64,000 nt of DNA from Polydactylus sextarius (GCA_016801845.1 CM028909.1:18387313-18451312), one strand, 5' to 3'. Counted from the stretch's first letter, positions 23,461-38,900 are shown. Numbers and translations are program-made. The notes: generated by a model not told the origin, from the sequence alone.

Positions 23461-23475
23461 CCACAAGATGGCGAC
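23461..23475 (+). promoter_or_regulatory. CTCF-like (or YY1-like) motif
   Basis: CCACAAGATGGCGAC matches the CTCF core pattern CCASYAGRKGGCRSY at 13 of 15 positions. Its AAGATGGCG core also fits YY1. Motif match only. Confidence 0.3.
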
Positions 23476-23737
23476 ATAACTTTTCTGCAGCGGCCCCACA
23501 GTGAGAGGGAAGTTTATCATAGTATTGTAGTAGTCAGAGGTACTTCACAAAATTGAAGAGGGTCATAACAATGCAGATACTGACAGAAAATGCATCACAA
23601 TAGGTCTATAATGAATTTTGTAAATCATAACATATGTGTGTGCATGTGTATGTGTAATGAAACTGATGAGTGATGAAAATGACGTTCCTTCTAAGTAAAT
23701 TTCAGTTAGTTGTGACAGCCAGGGTTGACAAAACTAC

Positions 23738-23758
23738 ACACACACACACACACACACA
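23738..23758 (+). repeat. CA microsatellite
   Basis: About ten CA units. Confidence 0.9.
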
Positions 23759-23999
23759 TTCATCATGACTTCAGTTTCTGTGTTACCTCAGTCGGACGCA
23801 GTACAGAATGTGTCCCGTCAGTGCGTACATGAAAATGAATTTGTCAGAAAACATAAAAAAGTCCCTCTTTGTCAATGAACAGATTGGGTTTGATATGAAA
23901 CAGCGTGTGTCGCAGCAATGGCTCGCTGAGTTTTGCACACCAGCAGGTGTGAGGTTTTCAGTGCAAGCACTGAACCCAACAAGCAATAATGTTGAACAA

Positions 24000-26900
24000 A
24001 TGTAACCTTTCAGCCTCTTCTATGCTGTGATGAGATGTTTTTGGCACTCTGTCGAATTCCTGGATGGCTGTCTCTGAGACGCCGTTGACCCTCGCCCATC
24101 TGTTACCGCGTCCAGAGGTTACAAGGCTACCGAATGCTACACATGTTGTTGGCCTCAGGGTGTAGACCAAATGTTCTGGGTGTGAGACGGACGCTGTGAT
24201 GGACTATCAGGGATGACGTTGGGCCTGCATGCATGGACATTTTCAACTTGAAGCACAGCTGAAGCCAACAGTATATACATGTGTTACTTTGTGCCACCCC
24301 GGTATCAGACGGGGCTTGTTGGCTGTGGCAGGTTTGCTGCTGGGAAATGGAGTTTAAACATAGCACACAGCAGAAGCTGTTAAGTGGTTGCGCTGCACGG
24401 GCTCTGTCAATGCATATGACCGGTGTTTAGCGCCACTTTGTTTAAAGTGCCAAGTGACAACTGCAGTGACTTCATGCCAGACATCTTCCAACTCACCCAT
24501 AGCCTTTCACTTTGCACTCCAGGGCGTGCTAATCACCTCCTTCAAATAGGGCCATGAGATCACAATCACATTTTCTTGTTGTAAAGACCACTGTGAATGA
24601 AAAGAGCTGCAGGTGTGATATTGTGTGACACTGAATGTGTTCACTTGTCACCCCCATGACTTTGTACACTCTTCCAAACAGGATTATTGGCCAATGAGAT
24701 CCCATTGTTTCAAATGAGCAATTTACAATTCCATACTGAAGTTTTATTTGCTTTCTTACGCACATGTGTAATCACACCTTCTCCAAGTTCTTGTTTCAAT
24801 TTTTAGTTTTATTAAATGCACACCTCAATATGTCTGATATTTATTAGTTTCAACACTGCTCACATGCATGGTGGCATGTCTGTTATTACTTTTATTCAAC
24901 AATCCATCTGTCACACGCCTGGGATTTGGAAGGGCCTTGTGTTGTTTTCGTATTGCAGTGGTACAGCACTGGATAGCAGACATCCAGGCGGGCACAAGAA
25001 AATCAAACTTTAATATCTGTGCAGTGGAAATGGACAGTATTGAAAATATTAGCTTTGACTTTTACTTGTGGTTTTTAAGAAGAGGTAAGGAGGGGCAGTA
25101 TGCTTTTAAAATGTTACAGTCTAGGAGGAAAATAGTACCTTTATCGACACAGGCTTAGTGGCCTTGCTGATGTCATCATCACCCTGTTTGTGTGTGTGTG
25201 TGCGTGCGCGCATGTGTATGTGCACGAGCGCGCAATGAGGCAGACTCTTCCCGTGTGGGCATCAGGGGACAAAGTAGTCTTTATGCAGTGTGCCGAGCTC
25301 CAAGGCAGAAACATTGTTGAGCAGTAAAACATTCTGTAACTAAAACCACATGTTCCCGAGTGGAGGACAGACAAACACAGGCAGCCTCCGCAGCTCCACA
25401 TCAGGAGTTGGTGCCCTATCATCAGGGGCTCAGGGGCTCCTTTTTGACTGCAATGCAACACTCACGTTCAACATTGTGCATTTTATATGTATCAGGAAAC
25501 TCAAATCAAGAACAGATTGTCCCTGACAAAAATGCTGCAGGAGATGGGTGTGTGTATGTGTGTGTGTGTCTGAGTCAAGAACAAAGGAAAAGTTTGTTGT
25601 GACACATTTTAAATACAACCTAATATGTCATTTGCTCCCGAATGATTTAAAATAAAAAATTAGAAAACATACTGTTAAAGAAAGGTGCACCTTTCTTAGT
25701 TTGTGTAACCCAACATTATTGTCAATCAGTCAATAAAACGGAATAACTACATCACTTACAGCATTTATCAAACTTAGATAATGTACACTAAAGATTAACA
25801 ATATTTAATCAAAGTTAATGGGTTAAAGACTTAAAGTGAAGAGGTGAGCTCAGTGGCTACACTGCAGATTTGGGATTTCAAACTTTAAGTCAAAAGATAG
25901 AGTGTAGATACCATTATAAAATATGTGACAGTAAGTAAAATTGTTGTTAGCCCAAAAAATGAATGCAAAAGTGTTTTTGATTTCTTTTTGTTAAATCCTG
26001 AAAATCGTTCCACAGCATTTTTCCATCGCCTCTCGCCTCTTTGCATGTGTACACTTTTATTTTATTCCTTCAATAACCTCAGTGGGCGCTTTACCCGAGC
26101 TACCGTGTTTGCTTAATGGCCGCTGTCTTAATTATTGGAAAACTTGTCAGTTGTGGTGTTTTCCTTCATAAAACTTACGTGCAGGCTGGAGCTGCTGATA
26201 CACTTCTGTTGTTAAGTGTTGTGTTTCCATTCTTCTCCCAGTCCAATAAAATTTTACAATTCCCTCACAGAGCTCTTACTGAATGCGCACTGTGGTAATT
26301 AGCAACTTGGTAGGAGTTAATTTTTTTAATTGATTCCCCACCCTTCTCAGATCATAAGGCGCTCTATCTTGAAATGCTTTAGACTTCTACTGGCTCCCTA
26401 GGAGGTCAGCCCTAATTAAAGGGACAGTGTGCCACATTAGCCATGCATGGAGTCAAGCCGGTAACAGAATTTAGATCAGTTAGCCCCCAAGGTTAAGGTT
26501 GAACCCTTGACCCAGACCCAGTGCCCCCATTTCCCTTTCCTTGAAATGCTTGCTCATACCTGCTTACCTTAGCTGAGTGGCTGCCACATTCTACCTGAAG
26601 CAGATTAGGGAACTTGGCTGTAATTGTTTCTCAGTTGTTTCAGGTTGACATGTTAGTGTTTTGTTTTGTGTGACATGAAGGTGATGACGACGGATTGTAA
26701 TGAAGGTCCTCCTTCAGTTCTTATATGTGCACTTATTTAGATTGAACCATCTCAGATATTAATAAATGTCTGTTTATACTGTTTATCACCGAATCAGTGA
26801 GTTAAGTGATAAAAAATTCGCAATATTTCTATCTTTGCAGTATTATGAATTAGGGGACTATGGCAATATTCACAGAACAAATGCTATATTAAGTTGTTAC

Positions 26901-29900
26901 CAAGCACAAAGCAGACATTTCCTAAAAATAGTTGCCTTTTACAATGAAGTAGCCACAGGATATGCAGTATTTATCAGCACACAATAAGGTACACAACTAG
27001 CTTATCTACAACACAAAGTAGTGGTTTTTGGTATGTTTTTGGTAATATTTTAGGTGTTCATGGACAAAGAGGGAGCTGCCCTTTTGTAAGATGAAGAGCT
27101 GCAGGCTACAGGCTGTACACCTTCCAGTTTCACTGCGAGGTAACAAACTTTTATCACCATGTTCTGCTGTTCACAGTCTCATGGCATGTGCAGCATAAAA
27201 CCAGGTCATCAAACAGCCATTATTAAAATGCTAATAATTCTGTTGCCTGTGATATTAAATCTCGTCACCTGCAACTATAGTTGTTGCCAAATCAAGCAGG
27301 TCATAAATCTTCCTACTCCAACAGCTGACCACTAATCAGAAATTCAGCCAGTGCCCATGTAACAGTACACAACAAATATTTTTTTGTCAAAATGGCCCTG
27401 AACTTTTGCAATTAGGGGGCCAATGTAATTAATTTATAATTGCAAATGTGTCTAACTGCTTCATCTAAAGCCTGTAATGGTTTCTTTTGAAGTGCTTGAG
27501 CTGTGTGTCAGGGGCCATGTTTGTGTTATTGTAGATCCTCTGAGAGCCCATTGTTTGGAGACCTCACAGGTTCCTCCTAATCTAATTGGCCATGGATGTC
27601 CCTGCTCAGGACCTTTTCTCCATGCTCTGGGGATTGACAGAACTGTTCAGGGCTTGAAAAGTCACTTGTCCAAATACAGCCTTGTTTAATTACAGGAGGG
27701 GTGGGTGGGTTGCTGGCCTATCGGTGCACACGGCCCCCCCGAGCCCAATAAATACCCAGTATAACTCTTTTCAGACTAGATTCAACTCCACCTCCAAAAG
27801 AATCTCTATCCAAATAGGAACTGGATTTGGGTCTCCTCTCCTCCTTAAAGCCCTTAAGCACCGTCCACTTCTCCTCTGTTCACCTTCACATTGCCAGTGA
27901 CATACCTCCCATTGGTTCTCCATCCAATGTAAATGCAAGGAGATCATCTTATGCTATTACTTACACTGAGCTTCCCTGATCCTCACTCCCCCACCGCCAC
28001 CCCTGTACTCTCCCATCCCAAACCAATCCCTGACCACCTCAGCCTCCACCTCAGTATTCCGAATTGGCAATCCCAATCTAATTTATGGAATATTTTGGAG
28101 GTAACTGTATACGGCGGCAGGGGAGATAACATCTCCAGGCCCCTGTGAAGGACAGGAACTCGGCAGTGTGTGCTTAATAACATAAACTGCTGAAAAAGGG
28201 CCCGGGCCCGGTGCATTGGCAGAGGAGCAGGCCGGTGAGACGGATAGAGAGCGAGCACAGAGAGGGGACCCAGTGTTCTGGGGTGGGGTGGGGGTAATTG
28301 AGACCATGTGAGCCTCCCCCAGTGGAGGGATTAGAGAAGAAACGGAACTCTCTCAGCCCCGAGATCGCTTCAATTAGATGCGCCCAGAGCAAGAGCGCTG
28401 GGGAGACAGGGAGGGTGAGAGACCAGCTTGGCCCAAAACGTCTGGGCAAAGGAGGGAGGTAAGGTGAAAGTGAAGCTAGGGTTATGTTCCCACCTCCTCC
28501 TTTTCCTGCATGTTTTTGCCAAAGTCTGGGCTGTCCGGGTCATGTCTGCGTGTCACAGTTCAGCAGATCCAAGTCACAAGAGTTAACATGCAATGACAGC
28601 ATCGCAACCAGCTTATTTTCTTTTTTTCCCCCTGTTTTAACTTTCGATCATTAAGGTGAAGTTGGTCAAGTCACGGAAGTGCTGTCAGCTACTTCTTTCC
28701 AGTGATGCCCTGCCCTCAACTGTTGCTGCTGCTGACTGCAACTCAACTGGATTAGTTCCTGGTTAAGTTCCTTGCTCAGGGAAACATCAACAGCCCTCTG
28801 GACACGAACATAACTTCCCTGAGTGCTGTTGACATAAGTGGCAAAGAAGTCAAACATGCATTTGTTTCAGTGAATAGTGAGACACATGCATAGTTACCAC
28901 TACTCCTTTTTTTAATCCTTTCAGACATTGTGCCTCTGCACCAGTGAGAACTCTGGCTGTTTTTGGGTTGTCTTTATGTCCATCCCATATCTCTGTAACA
29001 CCATGATTTCAAGTTCAATGTGACCTCACAAAACAAAAGAATTCACCTAATTACCTGCAACTGAACTATTTTGCAGAAGCATATTTAAGTGAAGCAGTAA
29101 TTCTAGTTTTCATTTGCATTTCTGTTTCACTTTGTCATAATTAGAGATGGCGCATTCACAATGGACCCAGTTTTCTGTGCCAGCGTTATCTTGTTCCTTT
29201 CAGTCTGAACACGCTGAACAACACAGATGTAACTCATCTGGGGAGCTGCTAGTTTTCATTCATGTATGTGACAGCTGTTGGGAACTCTGCCCACTGTTCA
29301 CATCGAAGGTGCAGTGTATTTTGCAGCCAATGTGTTTGCTTGATGACCTGGAGGTCGCTCATCATAGCTGTCACACATCAGTATTGATGAGTTGTGAATG
29401 ATACATTTGTACACGCCTTGTCTGTCTGTGGTTTTGCCTAGTTCCCCTACTGACAAATAAAACACATGCCACTTTTAGTATTTAGGTAGTTTCACTATGC
29501 ATTACCAGCTAAGACGGTCAAATTAAAAAGGTCACACATGGAAAATGTGAAAGAAATTAGTCGTGATAACCGTCTGAAACCTTAAATATTTAGGGGGGTT
29601 GGAACAATTCGGCAGTTCACAACATGAGATAATTCGAGTGGAGAACAGGAAAGCTAAAAATGTGAGTGTGTGCAGTGAAGCGTGGCCACGTTGAGGAAAA
29701 CCCACTCACGGTACAAATTAAGTTACGTCTTAATTAGTGGTGAATGACTTGTAGAAATACATCAGGTGTTTTAATGTCAGAAGGGGGGAGAGGTTCATGG
29801 TTTTCTTTAAATAGGTGTGCCTGGTGAAACTTTCTCAGAGGCTTGTCTAATAAAAAGACAAGTTGCCCAATGTTTATAACAAAAACAGAGCACAAATGCA

Positions 29901-32900
29901 ATAGAATTCAGATAATATGAACATTCTAAATGTAGTAGATGAGCCTGAAACTCCGACAGATGTTGTGAATGGAGCCTCACAAGGCATCACTTTATACGCG
30001 GTCTTGCCGATCCAGAGTGCTTGACTTTTGCATGAAATGCCACATCAGCTCCCTCCTGTGTTTAGGTTTTTGTTGGCACAGCCATGGAAAAGCCCTGATT
30101 GTTTAGAATTTTCTGTTTATTTTCACAGTCTCTAAATGTTTTAGAGAAAGCCCCTCACCGTAAAACACTGACGGTCCCAAATCTCTATGTTATGCTTTCA
30201 GCATCATTTAACTCAAACTGAAGGGTTTATATGCATGCAGTCTCATTCCGTGCAGTCTGCTTCTGTCTACTTTAAAAGCCGACTCCTATGGGCATTTGTA
30301 TATAATTTTCCAAAGGTCATAAACTCTCACTATGCCTGACGAAGTGTTGCTTCACTAAGAGGCTCGAATATTTAACTACCAATATTAAATGGAGTTGTAG
30401 CTTTAAAAGATGTTAGTGACTTTTGTGGCCTTTTTTTCATTATTAAATTTCGAGCTAAGTGTTTTTGTTCGAAAGCAGATACTTGGATGGTTTTAAAAAT
30501 GTGAAAATGAAGCTTTCTGCTCAAAATCAATCACACAAATTTGTTCTGGAGTTGTAATTTTAACCACTACTTCCCTCCTCAATTTGTTAAACGGCCATTT
30601 CTTTTTTTAAAATCCACTCTGTACCATTTATCACAAAGAAACACAGTAAAATGTGACTTTTTCTATTCAATTGCTATCCCTGGCATACAAAAGGCGGTAG
30701 TCCTTAACATTAAAGCTAATTACTCATTGTACAGACCTAAACACCAAACATGGATAAAGATAACCTCTTAACTAACTACCAGACAGACTAACTACCTGTC
30801 ATTACTCAAACATATCCAGTAATCTTAGTTTGACTCCCGACAATTACAAAATTAGTCTCCAGCCTCGGTGGGCCCTATCCATGGTGCTTATTGTGTGTGC
30901 ATGTGTGAGGGCCTGCAGTGACACAACAGCTTCCACAGTGTAATAGACCTCAGACAGGCTTGATCTTGGCAAACAATTAAGCAATATAATCACAGACAAT
31001 TGCAGCGTATTTATACACACAAGCAGCAAAGCAACAAGATAAACATAGGGAGAGAAATGCGTGTGTGTTTGAATTACCCCTTTCAATACAGTCATGCTCC
31101 TGTTCTTCATAACCATGTCATATGATTTTTTCCACTGCACTTGTTACAGTTGGTTTTCACCAAAAACTCCAGCTTCTCCACACTCCCTGTCCTCTAGCTA
31201 AATAGTTTACAATAGCACAGGAGCTAATCATTAGTAAAACTGAGAAAATAGCTAAATTTCTTAATTGTTTCATTGGCATAATGCTTATATTTTTCATTAT
31301 TATTATTGTTATTATTATTATCTTGCAAGACCAGATTTCTGCTGGCTTCCACTCATAGTTTCTGTCCATTCACAGTTTCACAGTGACATGACAGAACTGT
31401 GAATGTTTTATACTATATTAATTAGAAATGCTTTCTTGATGATAAATGTATCAAGACGATTGCCTCTACAGCACGAATAGAAAAGACTCACACTGAGTTA
31501 CTGAAATGACTGTAATTTAAAATAAAACCTGTTCTTTGCTGTGAAAATAAGATTTATAGAAGACAAATTAATACAAACAGTTCAACTGTTGTAAGTCATG
31601 AATAGAAAATGAAAGTTAGGTGCGGTTGCACCTAAATCCTTTGTGCTGTGAAGCAAATTCCAGCACCATTCAAATATATGTGATCTGTTTTTTTATTTAA
31701 ACATGATGTGCACAACATGTTCCTTGTGATCTACAAGGACGGACTGGAGAGTTCTGAGTGTACTGGGTTAAAGGCCAGAGTCATTGTCAGCCTCTATGAG
31801 GTAATTATGTGTTTGTGTTTATAGCACGTTGACTCCCCACTCAGTCTCTCTTCAGCACTCCATCTTTCTGCCGAACTCCCCACTTCCTCCTGTTCCCCCC
31901 TCTGTTGCCTTTCTCCCTCTCTGTTCTTTGCACAAGTTGTCTCCCTCTGGGAAGAGGTGCCTGAGATGGTGGTGTGGCCATACATCTCTGTCAAAATCTC
32001 TATGAATAAATTAACCTTTTAAAGATTAGTCCACCCTAATACCTCAGGGTTTTTTAAACAGAAGAGCGGAGCCCCTCCAGCCCCCACCCGTTCTACGCCA
32101 AGCCTCACCAACTTGGTGTTAATAGTGGAGTGAGAACTTTTAAAGGCACAGACGTAATTTTTTTTCAAACAATGAAAACAATGAAAAACAATGAAAAAAA
32201 ACAGTTCTTAAAAATGATTCTTGTGATTCACTTTTTATAGTCATTATATTATTGCATTATTTTGAGTCTTTGAATTGAATTATATTGTCCTGTCTCTCTA
32301 AAAGGTTCATGGCAGGTAATGGAGAGTTTTGCAACCATTAACAAATGTCCAAAACACTGTTCTAGTTATATTGCTGATATTTAGATTTATTATACTACAT
32401 GTTGATTTTCTCTACTGCCCAAAGTGATATTTTTATCAGTAGTGGTAGCCCTGTGCTACTTTTCAGGATGTGACCAAATATCCAGCTGCAACAAGGATAG
32501 CTAATTAATATGCTAACTGTAGCAACAGTAAAGAAGTGGTAGAAGTAGATGCACACAAAGACTTAATATCAGCATTGTTTTCCACATTTGTAAGATAAAT
32601 CTTGGCGATTTCAGAAACAAAGACTCTTGTGTTTTAATGGTAATTAAGCAGCTGATGCTACAGTTGGCTATGTAGAAACAGCAAAAACATACATGTACAT
32701 ACATACCTATAGCATAATTAAATATCAAAAATGTTGATTATTGGGAACTTGCAGTTTTGCCTGATCTCCAAAAGCAATCATTTGAGTAAAAAAGAAAAAT
32801 TTCAGACACATTTTCCTTAATTTGTGAACTTCTGGACTGCAGGGATTAATCAGTTTAAATATTAAACACTGTGTGAAATGTTGCGATTACTCCACCGTGA
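24000..32900. other. gene desert or intron, first part
   Basis: Scanned on both strands; no coding exon, RNA gene or intact mobile element that I can support. Long unique stretches (for example about 26340-26660 and 27400-27720) look like single-copy non-coding DNA that may contain conserved regulatory elements. A TG repeat lies at about 25186-25205. Open frames here lack any domain signature. Confidence 0.4.
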
Positions 32901-32918
32901 AGACTTTCCCCAACACCA

Positions 32919-32940
32919 CAAAAAAAAAAAAAAAAAAAAA
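32919..32940 (+). repeat. poly-A run
   Basis: About 22 A residues, preceded by CAACACCAC. It could be the tail of a retroposed sequence, but no body is recognisable. Confidence 0.8.
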
Positions 32941-35900
32941 ATGGACGGATGAAAACAGTATGTGTATTATAGTTCTCTATCGCCTCAACGGATTTCCGTC
33001 AGTTGGACTCAAAGGCAGATTTGACATAAATACACGTCTGATGTGAATTAAAATTGTGTTGACGAACTCACTGTCTACGAGGTTTTTCTGGAACTTTATA
33101 TTTTAACTCAGAAAACAGCGCCCCCTCACCAACCACCTGCTCCTTCTCTCTCTGCCTGTGGCGCTAGTGAGGGGTGTTCAGTAGCCCTCAGAAAACACAA
33201 ACACAGCACAACACACTACAGTATTTTGTAAGATAAAAGGAGCAAGTAACACAGGAGTAAGTTAGGACTGTAATGTTAGGTTTAAGTTAGCATGGAGGGT
33301 AGAGAGCTAACCTCAAAGCCTGATGATGATAAGTGGTCTCAGGTTTCTGGGTGAATGTTTGTGTAGGTGTTAGATTATGAATCTGCTTTATGTGACATTA
33401 CTGTACGTTTACACTGAAAGCGACCAGAGCGACCGCAGCGGCACAAATCATTATTTCTCTATGGAGAAACAGCGAATCTGGCGAAAAGAGTGAGTTCGCC
33501 AGCAGCAAATTGTCTTCAGTGCTAGAACGAAAAAGGAGAAGTTAAAATCCAGTTAACTTTATAGTAATGAGCTATGACGCGGTTTGGCAATAACCAATCG
33601 AAAATGTATAGATTTACCAATGTCCTACAGTCAGGTGGGTTTGAGGCAATAAACTGCATAATTTCTGTTTCTAGTTCCCTAAACATTTCAACTTGAGCTG
33701 ATGTTGTGAACTGTTAAAGCTCTTATGTAGACAAGTGTTGCTGCATTTAACTTAAACAGTGTGATTTAATTTTAGCAGCAACAAATGAGCTCAGTGCTGC
33801 TTATAGATGTGTACAGAGATTACTTTTATTTACAAATGTATTATTTTTCTAACTTTGCGGTATCTTTAAAAGGCCAAACCATTGTTAAGTTGTTAACATG
33901 TCTTTACAGACATATTTACTTGAATTTAAATACAAAATCTCTGTTCCATGAAAAGCAGAAAAAGATTGCTTCTGAAGTTCAAAACAACATCGAATGTGTT
34001 GGTGTAATTTATGTATGTTAATACAGTTGGGAAATCAATTCACGTAAAATAACCGTGGTAATCATGAAACCGCGATTATTTCTATAATTTCTATATTTTC
34101 TATAATCGTATTACCAAAATCTATAATTGTTACAACTCTAATCTGAACCATAACAATCACTAACTAAAATTATGCCTCATAATAAAAATGGTGCAAGAGT
34201 TTACTATTCTTTAATGTTTTTCTGTCATATTGATCTTATTTGTAATTATATCCTGCTATTAAACGGAATTGCTGTGGCATTGATAACATACTTCCAGTCC
34301 TGGTATTTGTTATTGAAAATGAGGAGAATCAGATTTTATAGACAATTTAAACTCTTCAGTTGCTCAGGTTTATATATGTTTCCTACAATCTGTTTCAACA
34401 TAGCTCTGGGAGAATGTCCAGTAATTCTTGTTGTTCCTTTACATAAAAATGTCTCCTTGAGACCTGGAGTGAGATTCTGCCAAAAGCAGGGAGCAGTTGG
34501 ATCAGACTCTCCCTGGCCTTTTTCAGTGACTGGGGTTATTTAGAGGGAGAGCAGCACCTGGAGTAGCTCCAAGCACCCGTAGGCACTCAGGCGGAATGTA
34601 TGTGACTCTGGCTGACTTAACATGCATGTTGATGCCCCACCATCCTGTATTTTTGAACAGATTTGCTGATTTTTTTTCTTCTTTTTTTTTCACTCTGTAA
34701 TGACATCTGCTGAGAGCATATTGACTGCCTCCACTGCAGAACAAGACATTTTGTCATTGTTTTGGAAATGTGAAAAATTATGTCTCGCTGAAAAGCATAT
34801 ATTTTTTTAACAACCAAACATAACAGTGGTCTCTTGTTGGCAATTGGGCCAGACCTATCCACCTTGGTTTTTCAAACAAATCAGGATAATTATGATGAAC
34901 AGGTTTTAGGTTGAAATTCCTTCGAAAATAAACCATTCTTGACTGAGAGAATATGACATGTATTGGCTATGTCATTGGTTTAAGGTTTCACTCTCAAGGC
35001 AGGCAGAGGCGTCTCCTGGACTTCCTGAGCTCTAACTTGTGCCAACTCATGTACTGGAGAACTGGAGGTCCCCTTCTCCTTTATTTTAGGAGGTGAGGGG
35101 GGGTCAGCCAGGGAGGGGTGAAGGACAAGATTTTCTCCATTTCGCCAGTCCTCCTGGTCCTCAGTCTCCCTTGTTCGACCTCATCACTCAATCTTCGTTT
35201 AGCCCCTGACATGTTTTAGCCCAGCACTCTTGGGCTAATTTACGTCTGTAAAGACAAGCTTGGCAGAGGGGAGCTTCCAGTAAAAGGCCACTGCCTGAGC
35301 CACTGACCCACACTGTGGCAAAGTGGCTAATTTAATTTCTTTTAGATGGGAGGAGGAAACAGTAATGTCTCTACTACCACAAAAAGAAAAAAAAAAAAAA
35401 AAAAGAGTCTACCATCTTGGAAAATTTGTGGCTACGCAGATGTTCTGAATGTAATTTTTTTTCTTGTTTTATTTTTATTTTTTATTTTTTCGCTGGTCTG
35501 TGCAGACAACTTGTGATGAGAGTCAAGAGGGTCATGCTGACCTTTGCTGTGAATCTGCAACAGTTGACAACATGTGGTTTCCAAATACACGAAACACATC
35601 CTCTCACAGCAGAAAGGCCGACACTGCAGAACACTGCCCAATTATCTTCGCTGGCCTCCAGACAAGTCTAGAGTGCCGTCGAGATTTATGGTCTGAATTC
35701 CCTCGTCTAATGGTAAAGTAGAAGTTATTAACTTTTCAAAGTAAGTCTGTCTTCCATACCCATGCACCCATGTCCCCCTCCGTTTTTGTGTCTGCACAAG
35801 CTTAGTTTTACTGCCTGATTAACAGCTACTCTACAGGCCAGGGGAATTGGAGAAAAGTAATAATGCAACAATTTTTTAATGTAACTGATGATGTTTCATG

Positions 35901-38900
35901 ATACATTAATAGTATTACAGTATTAGTCAATATTGATCAAGTCTTTTGGCCTGTAGACGAGAAGGTCAGAGCTGGATTTCTGGCTAAATCTCTGGTTTAG
36001 GGACAACCAAGTGTGGGATGAGAGACAGTACCTGGATTCTCTCAGTAGGAGGCTCCAAAGATCACAGAATGCCTCCATCTCTCACTGCGCTGAAGAGAAC
36101 GGCCCATCTTTTGGTCTGTTGCCCTGCCCCTACGCTGCCAGACCCACAACAGCAGCAACAGTCCACATATGGAAATGCTTGATTTGATATAGTGTCATTT
36201 TACTTTGCAGAAATGAGTATATGCATGTTCTCCCCCTTTCTGCAACCCACCGCCACCACCACCACTGTAACCCATAGGGTGTGAAATGCGATCCAGGGTT
36301 ACTACCAGTGCTGTTAAAAAAGAACACACTTCTTATTAAATGATTATCTACCGACACAGAAAAGATTACAGGATTTGACAGATATTCTCTCAGTCTGAGA
36401 ATCAGTCACTGTAAACCTGATAAGAATACATGGTACGGTAAGTCTTGTAAAGTTTGCCTAAAGAAGACATGTAAAACACATTACCTCTGGATTTTCCCTT
36501 TGGCCCTGCTCGTATACACCTCAGCATGTTGCACAAATGTTAAACGACACCAGAAAAAAAAAACATTCATTAACATTGGACAAAATCTGTTCATAGGAAA
36601 TTCCGGACATGCCACTACTGAGCTATGCTGGTTCTGGCATTTCACTGTATTTGGCATTTGAAGTTTAAGTAATTAGGTGTATGGAGATTAATGAAAAGTT
36701 TATATGAAAGAGGATATTATTAGTAGGTAACTCAATCATTTGGCTTTCTTCTCTTCAAATGTAAATTGTTATCTTATCTGTGAATAAAATCATATTTTTA
36801 AAATCAGTAGAATTATTTTCTATTTTCTGTTTTCTACATTTACATCTGATTTCTCTTGTAAATAATGTCTGACATCATAAAGACCTTGGATTAGGAATGT
36901 TCTTGGAGTTTAGTTTTTTCCTATTTGTCAATACCTTTCACATTTTATTTACCAAACTGAACAATCAAAACAAACAGCTATTGTTTCCTGTTGGCAAGTG
37001 CTGATATGTCAGAAACCTGAATTGTGAGGCTTTTCCCCTTTTCTGTGTTTTATTTTGAGTGGAAACCCTGCGCCACCTAACAATGCTGTGTCCATTAGTG
37101 TTCTAATAAACAGAAGCCTACAAGTAAAATGTGTGTTTGTGAGGGATCCAGGTCCCATAGGGTAAAGTACAACCATCAGCCAAGATTGCTGAAGACTGAG
37201 AAGAAACCAAGAAGTACGATGTTATGATGTCAGCCATCAAACCTCCAAAATAACAGTGCCAGTTGTGATTTCCTGAAGTTTCCCAGAATTTGTTAGCTGC
37301 TGGTAGTAAGTGGCACTGCATCGTCAGGAAAACTTTGTTTTCCCCTTTTTTGGGCTGTTTGCTGTTATGAGTGGAAAAAAGGTCCCAGCTCCAAGTGGTC
37401 AAATAACTACAGCTTTTTCAGCTTCTGTGTACAGCCCGCCTGCTGAGATGTAAGCAAGGGGCCAGACAAAACCAAACAAAACAACAGTAAGCAGGCTCAA
37501 CAGACTGGATTGCCTATGCACAGGCAGAGTGAGCACAACCACATTTTGTCCTTCATACACAATGTGTATGTAAATGAGAAACATTTTTTGCCAGATGGGA
37601 TCACAGCAATGAAAATCCCTGCAAAAAGAGTAGAAGTACTAAGGATCATTTGTTTCAATTTCAACAGGGGAGATGTTAATGTAAGCCCACAATAAAATAT
37701 ATATGGTTAATATTTATTGTACAATTTATTCATCTTTATTGTAACACATTTTCATATGACAAAGAATTCAAAAAGATTCCTGGAGGTGGAGATGTGATAA
37801 TTGTGAATTTCAGGTTATATCATTTTATCATATTCAAGAAAATATATATCACCTTATTGGTCAAGGAAACATTTCCTCTGAAGATAGTGTCAGGTTTAAT
37901 CCTGTGTGAACACCACTGGAAGGACTTTCACTCCAGAGATGTCACGGGGAGAGAGAACAGAACACCTATCTGTTACCTTTTACAAAGAGAACTAGAGTTC
38001 CTCCTAACTGAACAAATGGACCTGTCTTGTGCAAGAGGGGGACAAAGGCATTCTCACTTCTCAACACCCACACCACTGCAGCCCCGGCTTCGACTGCTGC
38101 CTAAAGACCAGTAAAACTGTTCAAATGTTTCCTCCGCCCCAGAGTCGGGGCTAGTTCCCCTTAATCTCGCACTAGTTGAGACCTCAAGAGTCTGTCACCT
38201 TTCCTGTCACGCTCGGCTGCCTGCAGCCCATTGGCCGGCAGCAGATTTATTTCTCCCTGTCAGAGCCAATAGCGTGGCGATGTGGCTCAGTCCACTGTTT
38301 AGTTACAGTGACAAACATGCTGATTAGAGAGGCCCCGATGATGGATGGGTCCTTGCTAGAGAGCGGCCCGAGTTTTTAGCGGGTCATAATGGGCCTGACA
38401 CTGCACAGCCACTCTCTTTCTCTTTCTCCCTTTCTTTCTGTCCTCTGCTGGCGGATAGACCCCTCCCCCACAGGTCACACTCAAAAGGTCAGGAGTTAAC
38501 GGGCCAGCCTTTGCGTATTGCCGCTAAATCAAAATGACCCTGTTTGGAGTCATATTTGTAGACACTCCATCATCATCATGGCCAGTACGACACCTCTATT
38601 CCCTTCTTTCCCCCTGGCCTTTTCTCCTGTGACCACAAGCTCCCACATGGGTAAATAGGAGGGTACACAACCCTGTTGGCTTAATTAAACTGCTGAGCCT
38701 TCTTGCTCACTTTTGTGCCGCAGAGACGCTCGTGTGCACAATACACACACAGACACACAAACACCGATTCCATTCGTTAATGCAGGTTTTCTTATAGTGT
38801 TGTATTGAATTTATTTCCACCAATTGGATTTAGCATCTAGCTTGCAGAAAGTGTTGGTGACTGTTTGGTATTGAGTCATGCTTGAGAGACTGTTCTGTCT

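Noticed and set aside
25141..25618. Cluster of overlapping open frames of 80-106 codons
   Set aside because: Low-complexity CA/TG content on one strand, no domain signature, no splice context.
33118..33126. AGCGCCCCCT core resembling a CTCF site on the minus strand
   Set aside because: Only the inner ten bases fit; the flanking part of the motif does not.
33405..33530. Repeated GCGACC and GCGA phrases, possibly a DNA transposon end
   Set aside because: No terminal inverted repeat or target duplication could be found.
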